DNA from: Clavaria fumosa
Taxonomy: Eukaryota > Basidiomycota > Agaricomycetes > Agaricales > Clavariaceae
Reading direction: 5' to 3'
Length of the DNA: 64,000 nt
Assembly (NCBI GenBank): GCA_951802425.1
Contig: OX637802.1
Span: forward strand, 3,100,001-3,164,000
The notes beneath the pieces were generated by a model. The model was not told where the DNA came from. It ran no database searches and worked only from the letters and a program-made list of their open reading frames with translations. Below are positions 9,878-20,925 of the stretch, in pieces (positions within the stretch are counted from its first letter, which is position 1; each line of letters starts with the position of its first letter). The position numbers and the translations under genes were made by a program.

Positions 9878-12269
9878 ATGAAATTCTCAGCTGCACAATG
9901 TAAGATCCTGGATGAGCATAGCCGGGCATATAAGGATGCCCGGGGCAATGATGCAAAGCTCCAGATTGTCAGTGATGCTGCGCGTGCCATCATTGATGCA
10001 CATGAAGCATCCAAGACTACGAAGGCATTGCCAAAAGACCTACACCAGGTTAGTTCTACTCTTTTGATGCAAATGTCTGTCCTAATTTAGTGTCTGTCAG
10101 ACAGTGGCTAACTGGTTCCAGAACTTTGCAAAAGCTCAGAGGAAGGCAAGGGAGGCTGATGCCAATGCCGAGGATGATGGCTCAGAGGATGAGAAACCCC
10201 AACCACCTGGGAAGCACCGCTACTGCAAAACATACAAAGCCCGAGATGCAGTGATGGTTTTGCACCAAGCCAAGATCAAGGCCATCCTTGATGTGCGCAA
10301 TGCTGGACGTAGTGGAGGCAAGCAGTACATGGGCATGTACCCAGCTGCCCTCAGTGAGGTCATGAAGTCCCTCACAGATGAGGAGCTCAAGGCCACTGAG
10401 GATACCACCTCCCAATGGAACAAGGATGGTGCCCCAGCTGAATTACAACAAAAGTATGTCCCAGCATATCTTATTTGACTTACATATTGCTAATAATAAT
10501 GCAGGAACCGCCGAAAACTTGCGGCAACAGTTCAACAATTCCAGGAGGAGATCCGCAAGACAATGGGCACGCAACTTTTTGTGATGGCAGGTTACCCAGG
10601 GGAAGGGAAGATCGTAAAAACTAAGTGAGGAGCTAGCACAGTATTCACTCATTTTACTGACCATGTACCTTAGATTTGATTGCCAGCCTCATCGTGGTCA
10701 GCTCCCCTTCACCAGGATACACCAAGACTGGGGGGAAAATACATGGGAAAAGTGGGGGGTGTATCTACTCCACCAATTCTGTGCGTAAGAAAGTACTTGT
10801 GCTCATGGATTTAACTAACTTGTTTGGGGTTGGGGGCAGCCGAAGCCATTATTGGGGATGATGCAGATGACGATGAGTCAGAATCAGACACAGGGGTTAA
10901 TCTAGATGTGGATGACAATGACTTCACAATTCTGCCCCCCCGAGGTGACCGTCACCTGGACATCTGCAAGCAAGTGATCAGAAAATATGTGACAACAAAT
11001 TACAGTAAGTGTGGCCTACATCTTTAATGCTATATGTGCCCAGTTAAGATGCTTTCAGGGACCTTCTGCTCCAGGAAGCGGGTGCGCGTGCCATGGGCCA
11101 GCATTTCAGAGAAACCAGACAAGTTTTTTGCACCAGGCCATCTCCCAGCTGGGGTGATTTTATGTGACCCTTCCCATCTTCGTGCAGAGGAGGTCTCTCT
11201 GCTGTGGGATTTGTGGATAAAGCGGCAAAGGGAAGGGTCTGTTGGCTTAGTTTTTACTGGATGTGAGGTGAAGGACCGTCGTGAAAAGGCTAGGAAGCAG
11301 GCCACAAAGGGGAAAGGGAGGTATGTTGAAGTTGGGAGTAGTGGAAGCGATGATGAAGAGGTGGAGCTTGCACTTGAGAGGATTGGGACAGAGGAGTGCC
11401 AAGATGTGGGGGAGGAGTCTCAGACAGGGGAGGGCCAGGATGCAGTCACCCGCCCACCTCAAATTCACCCAGCCAGTCCTGCAGCTGTGGCTGTTGGCAA
11501 GCTAAGTTGGCTTGCCTATCTTCGCCAACTATCACCAGACCCACGCTTTCAAGTCATGGCGGCATTTCTTGAACGTTTGGCACGTTTTCCATTCATCTAA
11601 CTTGATCTATGTGCTGACTATGTCTATTAGGATGAAATTCACTTTCAAACATCAACATCGACCACTCAGGCATTGCCTCAGTGGTCATCCTGGAAGTTTG
11701 AAGAAGGCTATCTTCCGCATGCCTTCCACACAGTCATTGGCTTTGAGCATGCTAAATCCCAACTGCATGCACATCCCCTCGACATCCCTGCCCTGCTGTC
11801 AATTGTCTTGGGAATTGGAATGGGCCTCCGTGACATTGCCCGGCAGCAAGAGCTGGAGCCTGGAGCTCCACCTCCAGGAATTCCCATGTGGTTTCTCAAC
11901 TCGGAGCTGAGTGTCTTGATTCACCAGGATGCCCTTGTCAACCGTTTACCATTGGTGCTGCCCACGGTCCCAGAGCACGTTCCTGCCATTGAACCTGAAC
12001 CCAGGAGATCCGTTTGGAAGAGGAAGGGTGTAAAACGTGTTGATGAAGCCATTCCTGACCCATTGTATGTCTCACCATATTGTCTTGCATTCTTCTGACT
12101 TGCTTTGTAAGAAATAAGCCAATCAAAAAGTCCAAGATCATTCAGGCTATCGCTGGGCCTAGGCAAGTTCTTTGGTTAGCTCATTATATTTGTCTCACAC
12201 TTCTGCAGCTCTCAGGCAGTTCAAAACAAGAAGATGGGGAAGGTATCCTCAAGTAGTCACCATCATTAA
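9878..12269 (+). CDS. 651-aa protein of unknown function, nine exons
   Basis: Exons 9878-10048, 10101-10453, 10505-10624, 10674-10780, 10840-11004, 11059-11552, 11631-12064, 12112-12162 and 12209-12269 join to an open frame of exactly 652 codons including the stop. The start is the ATG of MKFSAAQCKILDEHSRAY. The N-terminal third is charged and probably helical (KAQRKAREADANAEDDGSEDEK); an acidic stretch (DDADDDESESDTGVNLDVDDND) follows. A CSRKRVRVPWASISEKPDKFF segment, a low-complexity linker and a more hydrophobic block (LDIPALLSIVLGIGMGLRDIARQ) come next, then a basic tail (RRSVWKRKGVKRVDE, KPIKKSKII). Intron 8 uses a GC donor (GCAAGT). I recall many related hypothetical proteins in transposon-rich parts of Agaricomycete genomes, but I recognise no domain. 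It could be cargo of a mobile element. Confidence 0.68.
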
Positions 12270-12345
12270 ACATCATAATGAGTTCAAGACAAGAAGGCAG
12301 GGAAGCTATCCTCACATAGCCACTCATTAAATGTCAAATGTCCCT
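12225..12345. repeat. Imperfect tandem duplication of about 70 bp
   Basis: GTTCAAAACAAGAAGATGGG and GTTCAAGACAAGAAGGCAGG each precede A(G/A)(G/C)TATCCTCA(A/C). The first copy overlaps the last exon and stop codon of the 651-aa gene. Confidence 0.65.
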
Positions 12346-12450
12346 GTCCCATACTTCAATTACATACTTTGTTTTTAAAGCAAGGTTGACGAAGTCCAAC
12401 ATGAGTGTACCAAATATGACCAAATAGGACCAATTGCTGTGCCATCAGGA

Positions 12451-12497
12451 TGGTCCTATTTGGCGTGCTCGCCGCGCGAGCACACCAAATAGGACCA
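12451..12497. repeat. Near-perfect 47-bp hairpin with CG-rich tip
   Basis: TGGTCCTATTTGGCGTGCTC and its complement GAGCACACCAAATAGGACCA flank a GCCGCGC centre, with one mismatch. Further copies of ACCAAATAGGACCA-like phrases lie just outside at 12408-12432 and 12483-12510. It may be a mobile-element end or a small MITE. No boundary or target duplication was recognised. Confidence 0.8.
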
Positions 12498-12727
12498 AAC
12501 TACACCAAATGTTGGTAAATGCATGCGACACCTGTGCCACACAACCTGGGTGGTGAAACTGCAAGGGAACAGGTTGTCAGCAAGGCCAATGAGAACAATA
12601 TATACTGATGTAAACAACACACAGCTTTAGTGGGGATTGCTGGTCCCCAGTGCTGCAGAACAGTCACAAATGTGACATTTGTGATGGGACAGACGATTTC
12701 TACAGGTAACTGCAGCGAAACTTTACA

Positions 12728-13395
12728 GTGTGTGCAGTCTTCACAGGTAATACATTTTGCAGGCTGGGCCTACACATTTGCCCCATGATGTCTCTTGATC
12801 GGCCCTCATGTATGTCTCATTAATTGATGATTGGGCCATTGAGCAATGTATTAGTCACGGTTATCTAGGCCCATACGTTCATTACACAAATATACAATTT
12901 GGCCGACATGCAGTCTTCGCAGGATAATACATTTTGTCCCATGATCGGCCCTGACATAGGCCTCATTCATTGATGATTGGGCCATTGAGCAATGTATTAG
13001 CTACAGTTACCTAGGCCCATACATTCATTACTCAAATATATAATTTGGCCGACATGCAGTCTTCACAGGTAGTACATTTTGCAGGCTGGGCCTACACGTT
13101 TGCCCAATCATGTCTCGTGATCGGCCCTGACGTAGGCCTCATTCATTGATGATTGGGCCATTGAGCAATGTATTAGTCACAGTTTTCTAGGCCCATACGT
13201 TCATGACTCAAATATATAATTCAGCCAACATGCAGTCTTCGCAGGTAATACATTTTGCAGGCTGGGCCTACACATTTGCCCCATGATGTCTCTTGATCGG
13301 CCCTCACGTAGGTCTCATTAATTGATGATTGGGCCATTGAGCAATGTATTAGTCACAGTTATCTAGGCCTATATGTTCATCATGATAAGTTACAA
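12728..13395. repeat. Four tandem copies of a 140-180-bp repeat
   Basis: Units begin with GCAGTCTTC(A/G)CAGG(T)AATACA, pass through TGATCGGCCCT, GATGATTGGGCCATTGAGCA and CTAGGCCCATACGTTCAT, and end AATATATAATTTGGCCGACA. Copies start near 12730, 12910, 13050 and 13230. The second copy lacks part of the GCAGGCTGGGCCTACAC section. No coding potential. Confidence 0.85.
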
Positions 13396-13985
13396 GGATA
13401 GGCCTATATGTATTTCTCCACCAAAGCTCCTGCAAACCATCTCACGTACTACATGATGACCCATCGGAAGCGGCTGAACATCGGCCACCCTGATATTTAC
13501 GGACTAGTGTAGATGTGGGCTGGAACGATATCTACGTCAAAAAATGACTGAATGGTGTGCAGACAGAAAGGGTGGAAGTGCAGAAATGGACAGAGGGATG
13601 GGAAGTGGGATTGGACAGGATATGGGTACAGAGGTGCGGATGTATGGGGGTGCAAGGGTGTACAAGGGAACGAGTGTGTATGAGGATGGTATCCGGACTG
13701 CCAACTACTCTACAAAGTAGTCAAGTATATATACTACGAGTCCAGGGCATTTTCAGCAACCTGGAGTATTGACAGTAGCTACAGAGAATGTCCCGGAGAT
13801 ACATTGTGGGACTTACTATGGAACAACGGGATAGCAATGGGTATCAGTTTCCTGATTCTGGAGTTGGATGCTACTACCATCAGGTTGTTAACTACACTGT
13901 CAAGCAACTGCATGGATTGTTCAGTTTCCACACTCAGAGTTCATTGCTGGTGAGTAACCATGGACATTGGTTCATGACAGTTGGG
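13396..13985. other. No gene recognised
   Basis: Several short open frames exist here but none shows a known motif. GTACA(G)(A)GGTG and GGGTGCAAGGGTG phrases near 13625-13665 are mildly repetitive. Confidence 0.5.
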
Positions 13986-14050
13986 AAGTTGGGTTTGGGA
14001 ATCAGGAATCAGGATTGGGGATTGGGGATTGGGATTGGGATTGGGATCAA
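13986..14050 (+). repeat. G-rich (GGGATT)n-like tract
   Basis: Repeated GGATTGGGGATTGGGGATT followed by GGGATTGGGATTGGGATC gives six or more G-runs spaced by ATT. It could form a G-quadruplex on the + strand. It is far too short and too internal to be a telomere. Confidence 0.75.
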
Positions 14051-14249
14051 GACAGTCACTTGGGGAACTATCCCCAGAAGTGGGTTTGGTGCCTGCCCCA
14101 CATGCGGGGCATGTACCCTCTGATGCTGAGGCACCAGAGCAGGAGTTCAGAGGTCCGGGTCCAGAGATCAGAAGTCAGGGGCCGGAAATAGGAAGTCTGG
14201 GACCGGAGATAGTGTTTCCAGTCTGGACCGAAGGGAGCGGCACGGACAT

Positions 14250-14940
14250 GACACGAAGCCGACACGAAGCCTTGATCCTCTGCGTTGCAAATAGGAATTG
14301 ATAAGTGGAAAATGTCGAAAAGCGACCACAAAGGTGAGCTCTTAATTGATGCTTGTATGATCTGTGCACGGGAGCCATGCCGTATTACTGGACAGGTTTG
14401 TTGGAAGTCACCCAGTAGCAGAGTAACTTTACCTCCAAAAGGAGTGTTGACTCCTGTGCAACGCCAAAACGTGTCATCGGCACAGTTTAAAGTCGCTTGA
14501 TTCGACATAGGAGCTTCGTCCCAGATGAATAAATCAATGGCTCGTAGGAGTTCTGCTCTTCTATGGTTCGGTTCAATTGGCAATTGCAATAGAACATTGA
14601 CTAAGAAAGTCTTCCCTTGGCCTGCCTTACTGTCAATGAAAGCAAGAAGTGGTTGCTTGTGCATGATTGCAAACATGATGATGTTGTGGATGTGACATTG
14701 TTCAGGATTGAGTAATGCTCTAACAGCATCAACTTCTGTAGAAGGCATTATCCATGTCAATAGTTCATGTTCAACTTCAGACATTCAGTGCATTGGTTGT
14801 GGAAGCCCATAGTCAGCTAAACTTCTTCCATATTCATCTAAGAGAGTAGCCAAGTCTCAAAGAGTTTCATCAATGCCAAGCAAAGAAACACCTTGCAGTC
14901 ATAAATTATTTCCATACCATGAAAACATGGTATTTTTAAT
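14250..14940 (-). pseudogene. Helitron helicase fragment
   Basis: In minus orientation the sequence encodes DLATLLDEYGRSLADYGLP, then an open stretch from 14784 with a Walker A loop (DSKAGQGKTFLVN), Walker B (LFIWDEAPMSN), GGKVTLLLGDFQQTCPV and SSPLWSLFDIFHLSIPICNAED. These are Pif1-family helicase motifs in the arrangement of Helitron Rep-Hel proteins. About 40 residues between motif I and motif II are missing (VLLQLPIEPNHRRAELL joins distant parts). The frame has a stop upstream of 14784, and no Rep domain is present. Downstream of about 14250 the frame runs into unrelated sequence. This is a decayed fragment. Confidence 0.85.
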
Positions 14941-14961
14941 CTCAGAGATACCAGGCACATT

Positions 14962-15255
14962 ATACAGGTGAGTAATTTGTGAAATAAAATTTGGGTCAAT
15001 TGCACATTATACAGGTGGGTAATTTGTGAAATAAAATTTGGGTCAATTGCACATTATACAGGTGGGTAATTTGTGAAATAAAATTTGGGTCAATTGCACC
15101 GGATACAGGTAGGTAAGTTGTGAAATAAAATTTGGGTCAATTGCACTGAATACAGGTGGGTAATTTGTGAAATGAAATTTGGGTCAATTGCACTGAATAC
15201 AGGTAGGTGATTTGTGAAATGAAATTCAGGTCATTTACATTGAATACAGGTAATC
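14962..15255. repeat. 46-47-bp tandem repeat, about 6 copies
   Basis: The unit reads TACAGGTGGGTAATTTGTGA, AATAAAATTTGGGTCAATTG, CAC(A/C)(T/G)(T/G)A. The leftmost copies are nearly identical and the right ones diverge (GGTAGGTGATTTG, TCAGGTCATTTACATT). It lies between two Helitron-derived fragments. Confidence 0.9.
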
Positions 15256-15637
15256 TGAGCAATAAACCTAAGGGAGGTCAATGCAGGGCATTTGCCTGAA
15301 TGATGCTACATGGCAAAAGGAAGAGGTAAGGTGAACTCAGAGGGGAGAGTCTATTGGGTGAGCATTTGCAGGTGCTGAGTTCGAGTGGGGAGTACGATCA
15401 ACATGCACAAGAGCTATGATGCTACTTTTGGTATGGATGTGAACATGTTGCCCAATGCATCAGAGAATATGCACCTGTAAATGTGTGTGCTCGTCCACCA
15501 GCATGCCACTCATGAGCATATCTGGAGTGGGGGCTTGACAGGCAGCACATGTACCAGCAGAGACCAAACTGATAACCAAATCTCATAAAATAGCTGCAAG
15601 TGTAACACAGGATCTGATCGCATAATAACCTGAATGG
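15256..15637. other. No gene recognised
   Basis: Between the 46-bp repeats and the Crinkler-like fragment. I see no conserved motif on either strand. Confidence 0.5.
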
Positions 15638-16006
15638 TTAGTCAGTAAGATGGGGAGAGCATGGCACACTAAAGGGCTGACCAAGAATATATGGAGTGGG
15701 GTCATACGTCCAGGTCAGCTTTTCAATGAGTTCAATCTTGGGATGTGTATCTGTGAATCTGGGGGATTTCTCTTCACCCCTGAATCTGCAAAAATCCCCT
15801 GTTAAGATTGCAAAGTCTGGCCTCAGCAATGTGGAGCTGGTCTGGTCATTGCTGTCCTGGATAGTTCTACATGAGGGAGTGGAATCAAGAAGCTGTCGAA
15901 GATTGCAATCCCAGAAAGAAATGAATGAACTCTCAGAGCTACTTGGGGGGAGTGGGCCATCACAAGTGTGGCATGAATGAGTTCTTTTATACATTTCCTT
16001 TTTCAT
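15638..16006 (-). pseudogene. Fragment resembling the C-terminal region of a fungal Crinkler-like protein
   Basis: The 122-residue open frame contains SFWDCNLRQLLDSTPSCRTI, then LLRPDFAILTGDFCRFRGEE and KLTWTYDPTPYILGQP. From memory, LRPD(F/Y)..FRGEEK and KLTW.YDPAPYILGY are typical of a domain in the large Crinkler-like (CRN) protein families of Agaricomycetes and arbuscular fungi. No start or upstream domain belongs to it here, and flanking frames are unrelated, so it is a partial copy. What the domain does is not settled to my knowledge. Confidence 0.5.
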
Positions 16007-16089
16007 TTCATTTTCATTCTTTTGATAATTGCATATTTTAGAGGCCTTCAGAAACCATCAGAACAATGTATGTTCCCAAAAAATCCAAC

Positions 16090-19000
16090 TCAATCCTGTG
16101 CATACACTGCCATAACCAGTGCTCTTCCTCTGCAAGACCTCAGCTGCCCATTTGACATCAATCCAACATTTCCATCTGGTTCACATAGTGCTCCAGTTGT
16201 CCTTCCATCATGGTACCAAATTGTTCCATCACTCTCAATCAATCTAGATGTGAAATGAAAGCTTCCAAGATAAACAATCCCCTTAAGATTGAGATAAACT
16301 TCACCTCCATCAGTCTCATATTTGATTCTTGGATTGGTTTCTATGCTGCTTTCAGGATATTCTAGCATTAATAACTTGGGTGGTTCATTGTGACATATGA
16401 TTTTGTTCATCTCACACATGCACTCTGGACAGGATTTTGCAACATCATGACCCAAGTTATTTATCCACTGAGAAGTTGATTGACTGCTCTGGGTGGATTC
16501 AGCTGGTGATATCACATAGCCAAGTATATGTTCCTGTTCAGGTTCTTTATAAGTGCAATTAGAACAGACAATTTGAGAAGATGCAACAACCTCATTAGTT
16601 TTGGCATGTCAAAGGCCAATCTGCCTACACTTGCACCTCTGGGGCCTGTGGGATAAGCTATTGGACTGCAGAATGAAGTGCAAATCTAATATCATCCCTG
16701 ACTTTTTCAAGAGACACTGAACCCTCCAGATGCTGTTTGAATCCTCTATCCAGAGCAGTAAGGTAGTGATTTCCAAAGTTTCTAAAGTGTCTTGACCAGG
16801 CTTTAGGATCCTTAGTCCAAATATGATATAAAATTACAAGGAGTGAGTCATATGCACAGCTATAGTTATCTCCATCCCAAACAAGCCCAGTTGGCCCTTC
16901 AATATTATTTATAGCAGATGATGATGCAGATATATTTTGCTTTTTAGAAGTTGAATCATCATCAACATCATCAAAAGCATGCATTTGTTGTCTCTTCAAA
17001 GCCTGACTACCTTTTGCAGGTACATATGATGTGTTGTCATTCCTCAAATGTGATCCAGTGCTGCCTTTGTGCTTGTCTATGATCTGCTATGGACTATCTA
17101 TTGCTGAGTCTAATACAAGGGGATCCTTAGCTGACCATCTGAGTAGCCCATTCATTTTGGCTGGAACATAGTCTGCACCTTTCCACTGTTGAAACAACTG
17201 AAGAATTGCACTTCTTGTGCTACCCTGGATTTGTTCAGGAAGCCTTTCTTCATACCTGAGTCTGGTAATCTCATCAAGAAGTTCTAGTTCTCTAAATTCC
17301 TGTCTGAGATAGCCAGAGCAACCTTTTGTAATCACTCTAGGGTCAAACCTTTGTATGATTATGGTACCTCCTGCACTAGCACTGCAAGACAATGCAGTGT
17401 AATATGCCATATGATTGCTGCAACTGTTCAGATGGACAACATTGTATGGTCTAGTCTTTCCCTGAGAAGCATGGGCAGTCATTGCAAAGTTTGGAAGTGC
17501 CCAGACTTGTTGACTCTCAATAGATGCTCTCAAGTCACTTGGAAAAGTGCATTGAATGGTTTTCTTGCTTTTTACAATTGGAACCACATTTTCAGGTAAT
17601 CTAGAGATGTTGACAGTCAAAGGGGGATTATCTAGCTTGATAAATAGAGTGTCAAGCACTTGCTTGCCATGTGGACCCACTGTTGATTGCCAACCAGCTA
17701 CAAATCCTTCCTGGCCCTTTGTGATGCAAAGTTCAGTAGCATCATTATTTCTAATCATTATAGGCATGCCTATGCAAAGAGATAACTTGCCTGGAATATG
17801 CTCAGTTGCTCCAGGGTGGACTTTCCCAATTTCCAGCTGATCATCAAAGTTAATCTCATTGGAAGTATGTCTGAGAGTAGAAGATGACTTTGCCTTTCCT
17901 TTTCTTCTGTTAACTTGATCAGAATCTTGAGCTCAACTATCAATGGAGTAAAAATTGGTGAGCTTTTGGCCTGTTTCATCTGCAAATCTTTGACATCCAA
18001 GCTGATTAATCATGTCTTTTTGGGTATGAATTCCACATATTATTGCCACATTCCTGAAGTACTTTGATGATACTTTGGGCTGCCCAGCCTGTATTCCAGC
18101 AATCTTGATCTCAAAAATTTAATGTCTTCAGGTGTACAGGCACCATATCTCATATTAACCAATGCAGTTCTTAATGCCTTATCTTCTGGAGTCTGTGTCT
18201 TTTGTCTCATGTTCTACAATTTCAGGCTGGATTGGGTCAACACAAATGTCACATGGTCCATCTGGGCTGTCATCAAGCCATCCTGCACCTCTAACACTAT
18301 TCTCTGCTGCTTCCATTTCAGCTTGCAGTGCCAATCCATGTTGTCCAGGTGTTGTGTACTTATTGATACCATAGTCTTCATCTTCATCACCCTCACCATT
18401 GCCAAAGTCATCACCACAGTTACTTTCATCAATATTTTCAACAACAGTAGTGGTTGACCATGATGGAAAATGCCTCCCAATTCTGTGCCTTTCTTTAACT
18501 GAAGTGGAAAAGTCATCTCTGGCATCATTGCATTCATATCTGATATTGAAATTGTCCATGAGTTTGAGTTGATGTTTGGTGAAGCTATGATTTGTAAATG
18601 TCTCATCCCATGTGTCAATTTCATTCTTCAAATCTTTGCCACTTCTCCAAGGCTTAATTAAACAAAGTCAGCATAGTAGTGCAGTAATACTCTCTGTCCC
18701 CAAAGTCCCTTCTTGGCAGTGATCCACCCACAAAGTTAGGAACTGTGCCATTCTTTTTGGAGTTATATTGAATGATATGTGTTTCATAAAGTGGATGTTC
18801 TCTAAGAAATTTTTGATCTGGGTCAGTTTCTGCAACATCATCTTTATGGTCACTTTGGAAATAATCAGTATCAAATTCAGATTCAGAGACAGAGACATCA
18901 CTGGTAGAGTCATCATAGTCACAGTCACTTTGTGGTTCTGACAGTGTCAGCTTTTGCATCAAAGCTGTTTCCACTTGAGCACCATTTTCAGCATCAAAAT

Positions 19001-19560
19001 CACTGACCTTTACTTGTTTAAATGGTCTCTTGATTTTTTTAGCCATTTGTGTTCATTCATAAAGTGTTTTGTCACTGTGCACTTCTGGTCTATATATGTA
19101 GTCATGTACTGATGAATAGCCCACATAGGTTGTTTGGTCTTTACTTTTGTGCACTAGCACTTTATCTGATTGGTCCACATCTATGTCTTCAGGTGATTTC
19201 CAGGCCTTCATGACCTCTCTGACATAGTTTTTCCAATATAAAGGGACAAAGTTGTGACTGGTATAGTGGTCAGTGAAGACATTGGTCCACCAATTTCCAT
19301 CTTTGCTGTCAGACTATTGATAATTTGAATGACCAGTTTTCTGGCCTTCTCTTTGCAACTAATTGAACCTCCCAGCATCACAGAATTTCACTTGAATACA
19401 CTTTGAATTGTATCAAATATGCTGTATGTTTTGAGGCCAGACTTGGTTACATAATCTGATACATATGCTATTACAGCCTTAATTGCTGTTCCAGAGAGAA
19501 GACTGGTAACATCTGTGTTGCATCTGAGCAGATATGTGCATCTAGATTAACCCCTGCATC
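16090..19560 (-). pseudogene. Helitron-type protein: Rep-Hel N-part, Pif1 C-part and USP-like domain, decayed
   Basis: Read right to left, the pieces are KMEIGGPM..FVPLYWKNYVREVMKAW and YVGYSSVHDYIYRP (19060-19300), then the 130-residue segment ending FGDREYYCTTMLTLFN (18654-19046), and NFNIRYECNDARDDF (18179-18631). After these comes LRTALVNMRYG..DIKFLRS (about 18000-18180), then MIRNNDATELCITKGQEG, LPNFAMTAHASQGKTRPYNV and LRQEFRELELLDEITRLRYE (17087-17767). The C-terminal part is WDGDNYSCAYDSLLVILYHI (16658-17047) and GSFHFTSRLIESDGTIWYHDG (16090-16515). The last two look like the Cys and His boxes of a ubiquitin-specific protease. The arrangement matches large Agaricomycete Pif1/Helitron proteins. 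The core with Walker A/B is absent between 18179 and 18000, and stops and frame changes break the gene. Confidence 0.78.
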
Positions 19561-19689
19561 TGGTTCTGACTTATCATCATCTGCATCATCCCTGTTAGGG
19601 CTTGTCCTGTCTCATAAGTAGTACCAAAGGTCGACTTGTTGGTGACCAATCCTGGAAACTCACTAATACCAGTCAACTGTTGAGCACAG

Positions 19690-19928
19690 TCAAGAATGCT
19701 TGGTCCTGGAAGGTCACGAGGACATCTGATAAGGTGTAAGAAAGGAAAGAGACAAGTAGGGAGAGGGGAGACATTGCTGAGAAGGTCACAAAGTCAGTAG
19801 ACGAAGTGTAAAGAGGGAAAAATATGAGTTGAGAGGAAAAGATATTGCTGAGAAGGTTGTGAAGTTGACTGACGAAGTGTAAAGAAGGAAATAGATGAGG
19901 TGGGAGAAACAGATATTGCTGAGAAGGT
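19690..19928. repeat. Tandem repeat of about 70 bp at the element 1 insertion site
   Basis: Three to four units share GACGAAGTGTAAAG(A)(A)GG, AGATATTGCTGAGAAGGT and TG(A)(G/A)AG. LTR element 1 begins inside the last unit, right after GAGAAGGT, so its insertion split the array. Confidence 0.75.
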
Positions 19929-20269
19929 TGTAAAGATTTCATCACCTGACCCCCCCTTACTCTTCACACCATCACACACCCCTCATCACACCACATGCAT
20001 GCCCCCCCTTTTCTCTTTGTCACATCCCACATGCCATTTCCCTTCCACCCTATCACACATGACTCACCTACTCCATGCCCCTTCTGATGTCATGCAGCCT
20101 CCCTGATGACTCACTATGACTCCTCCCCCTATAGTATATATATGAAGCCATTTCTGTAACTACTGACCTTAGGTCATTACTCCCAATCACATTCTCCCTT
20201 TGCTCTCATTTGACTGGCCTTCACCTAGGTCCCTCGAATACACTGGAGTCAGACTGACATTTGTTGACA
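19929..20269 (+). repeat. 5' LTR of element 1
   Basis: Matches 26157-26499 along its length. It contains a TATA-like ATAGTATATATA at about 20131-20142 and, 35-40 bases downstream, AGGTCATTACT (20171-20181), the predicted transcript start. Confidence 0.92.
20131..20181 (+). promoter_or_regulatory. LTR promoter of element 1: TATA box and predicted start site
   Basis: The TATA-like tract lies about 35-40 bases upstream of AGGTCATTACT. The start is placed here because the 3' LTR counterpart (26401-26411, AGGTCGTTACT) is the exact reverse complement of the bases that follow the 5' LTR. Confidence 0.55.
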
Positions 20270-20280
20270 AGTAACGACCT
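20270..20280 (+). promoter_or_regulatory. Primer-binding site of element 1, self-complementary to the LTR
   Basis: AGTAACGACCT follows directly after the LTR end TTGACA. It is the exact 11-nt reverse complement of AGGTCGTTACT in the 3' LTR; the 5' LTR copy differs at one CpG. This is the Tf1/sushi style of self-priming rather than tRNA priming. Confidence 0.7.
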
Positions 20281-20655
20281 CTCCCCCACCTACCTCCTCA
20301 TGGACCTAGGCACCCACACCCTCACCTGAGTCGAAGCAAGACTTGTGTATTCATAGAAGACACACTGGCATGTTTTTGGACCTTGTACAAATGATCTGTC
20401 AGGAGGAGAGCCCTCCTTGGACTAGACACTGAAACTGATTTCGAACAACTGACACCACCAAGCATGCCTTATCAAAACTATGAAGGATTTCATTACCTGA
20501 GACATTCAGAAGCAGTGCAGCTGGCACCACAATATCACTTTGTGACAAGGAGAATCTTTGCACCACAGGACCCTACATGAGACAACCCACTATCAATCTC
20601 ACATTCTCCTGAGTGGCAGACCTTTCAAACCCACCTAGTAGCCAAATTATCTGAA

Positions 20656-20871
20656 GTGGCTACTGAAGAAGCATATGAACAGGAAACTCTAGAATTCCTA
20701 GCTGGAGAAGAGAACTTCTCTGAAGAAAGTGAATACGAAACTGCTCCTGAAGATTTTCAGGAACCAACACACAGCTCTATCAGAACTCAGATGGACGAAG
20801 CACCACCCACACATCGCTTTGCCAAAGCACAGACCAACCTTACATTCGTAGGACTCCAACATTGTCTATGA
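20656..20871 (+). CDS. Short acidic open frame upstream of Gag in element 1
   Basis: A 71-residue frame, MATEEAYEQETLEFLAGEEN and onward, rich in Glu. It lies between the primer-binding site and the Gag ATG, where elements 2 and 3 also have Glu-containing leader frames. It may be the N-terminal part of Gag separated by lesions. No domain is recognised. Confidence 0.35.
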   Translation: MATEEAYEQETLEFLAGEENFSEESEYETAPEDFQEPTHSSIRTQMDEAPPTHRFAKAQTNLTFVGLQHCL

Positions 20872-20925
20872 GTGGATATTTTCCAGAGCCCTCTGCACAT
20901 CTACCTTGAGGAACTTGATTAAACA

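Noticed and set aside
13986..14050. Telomere repeat
   Set aside because: Only about 60 bases, irregular, and flanked by ordinary sequence on both sides.
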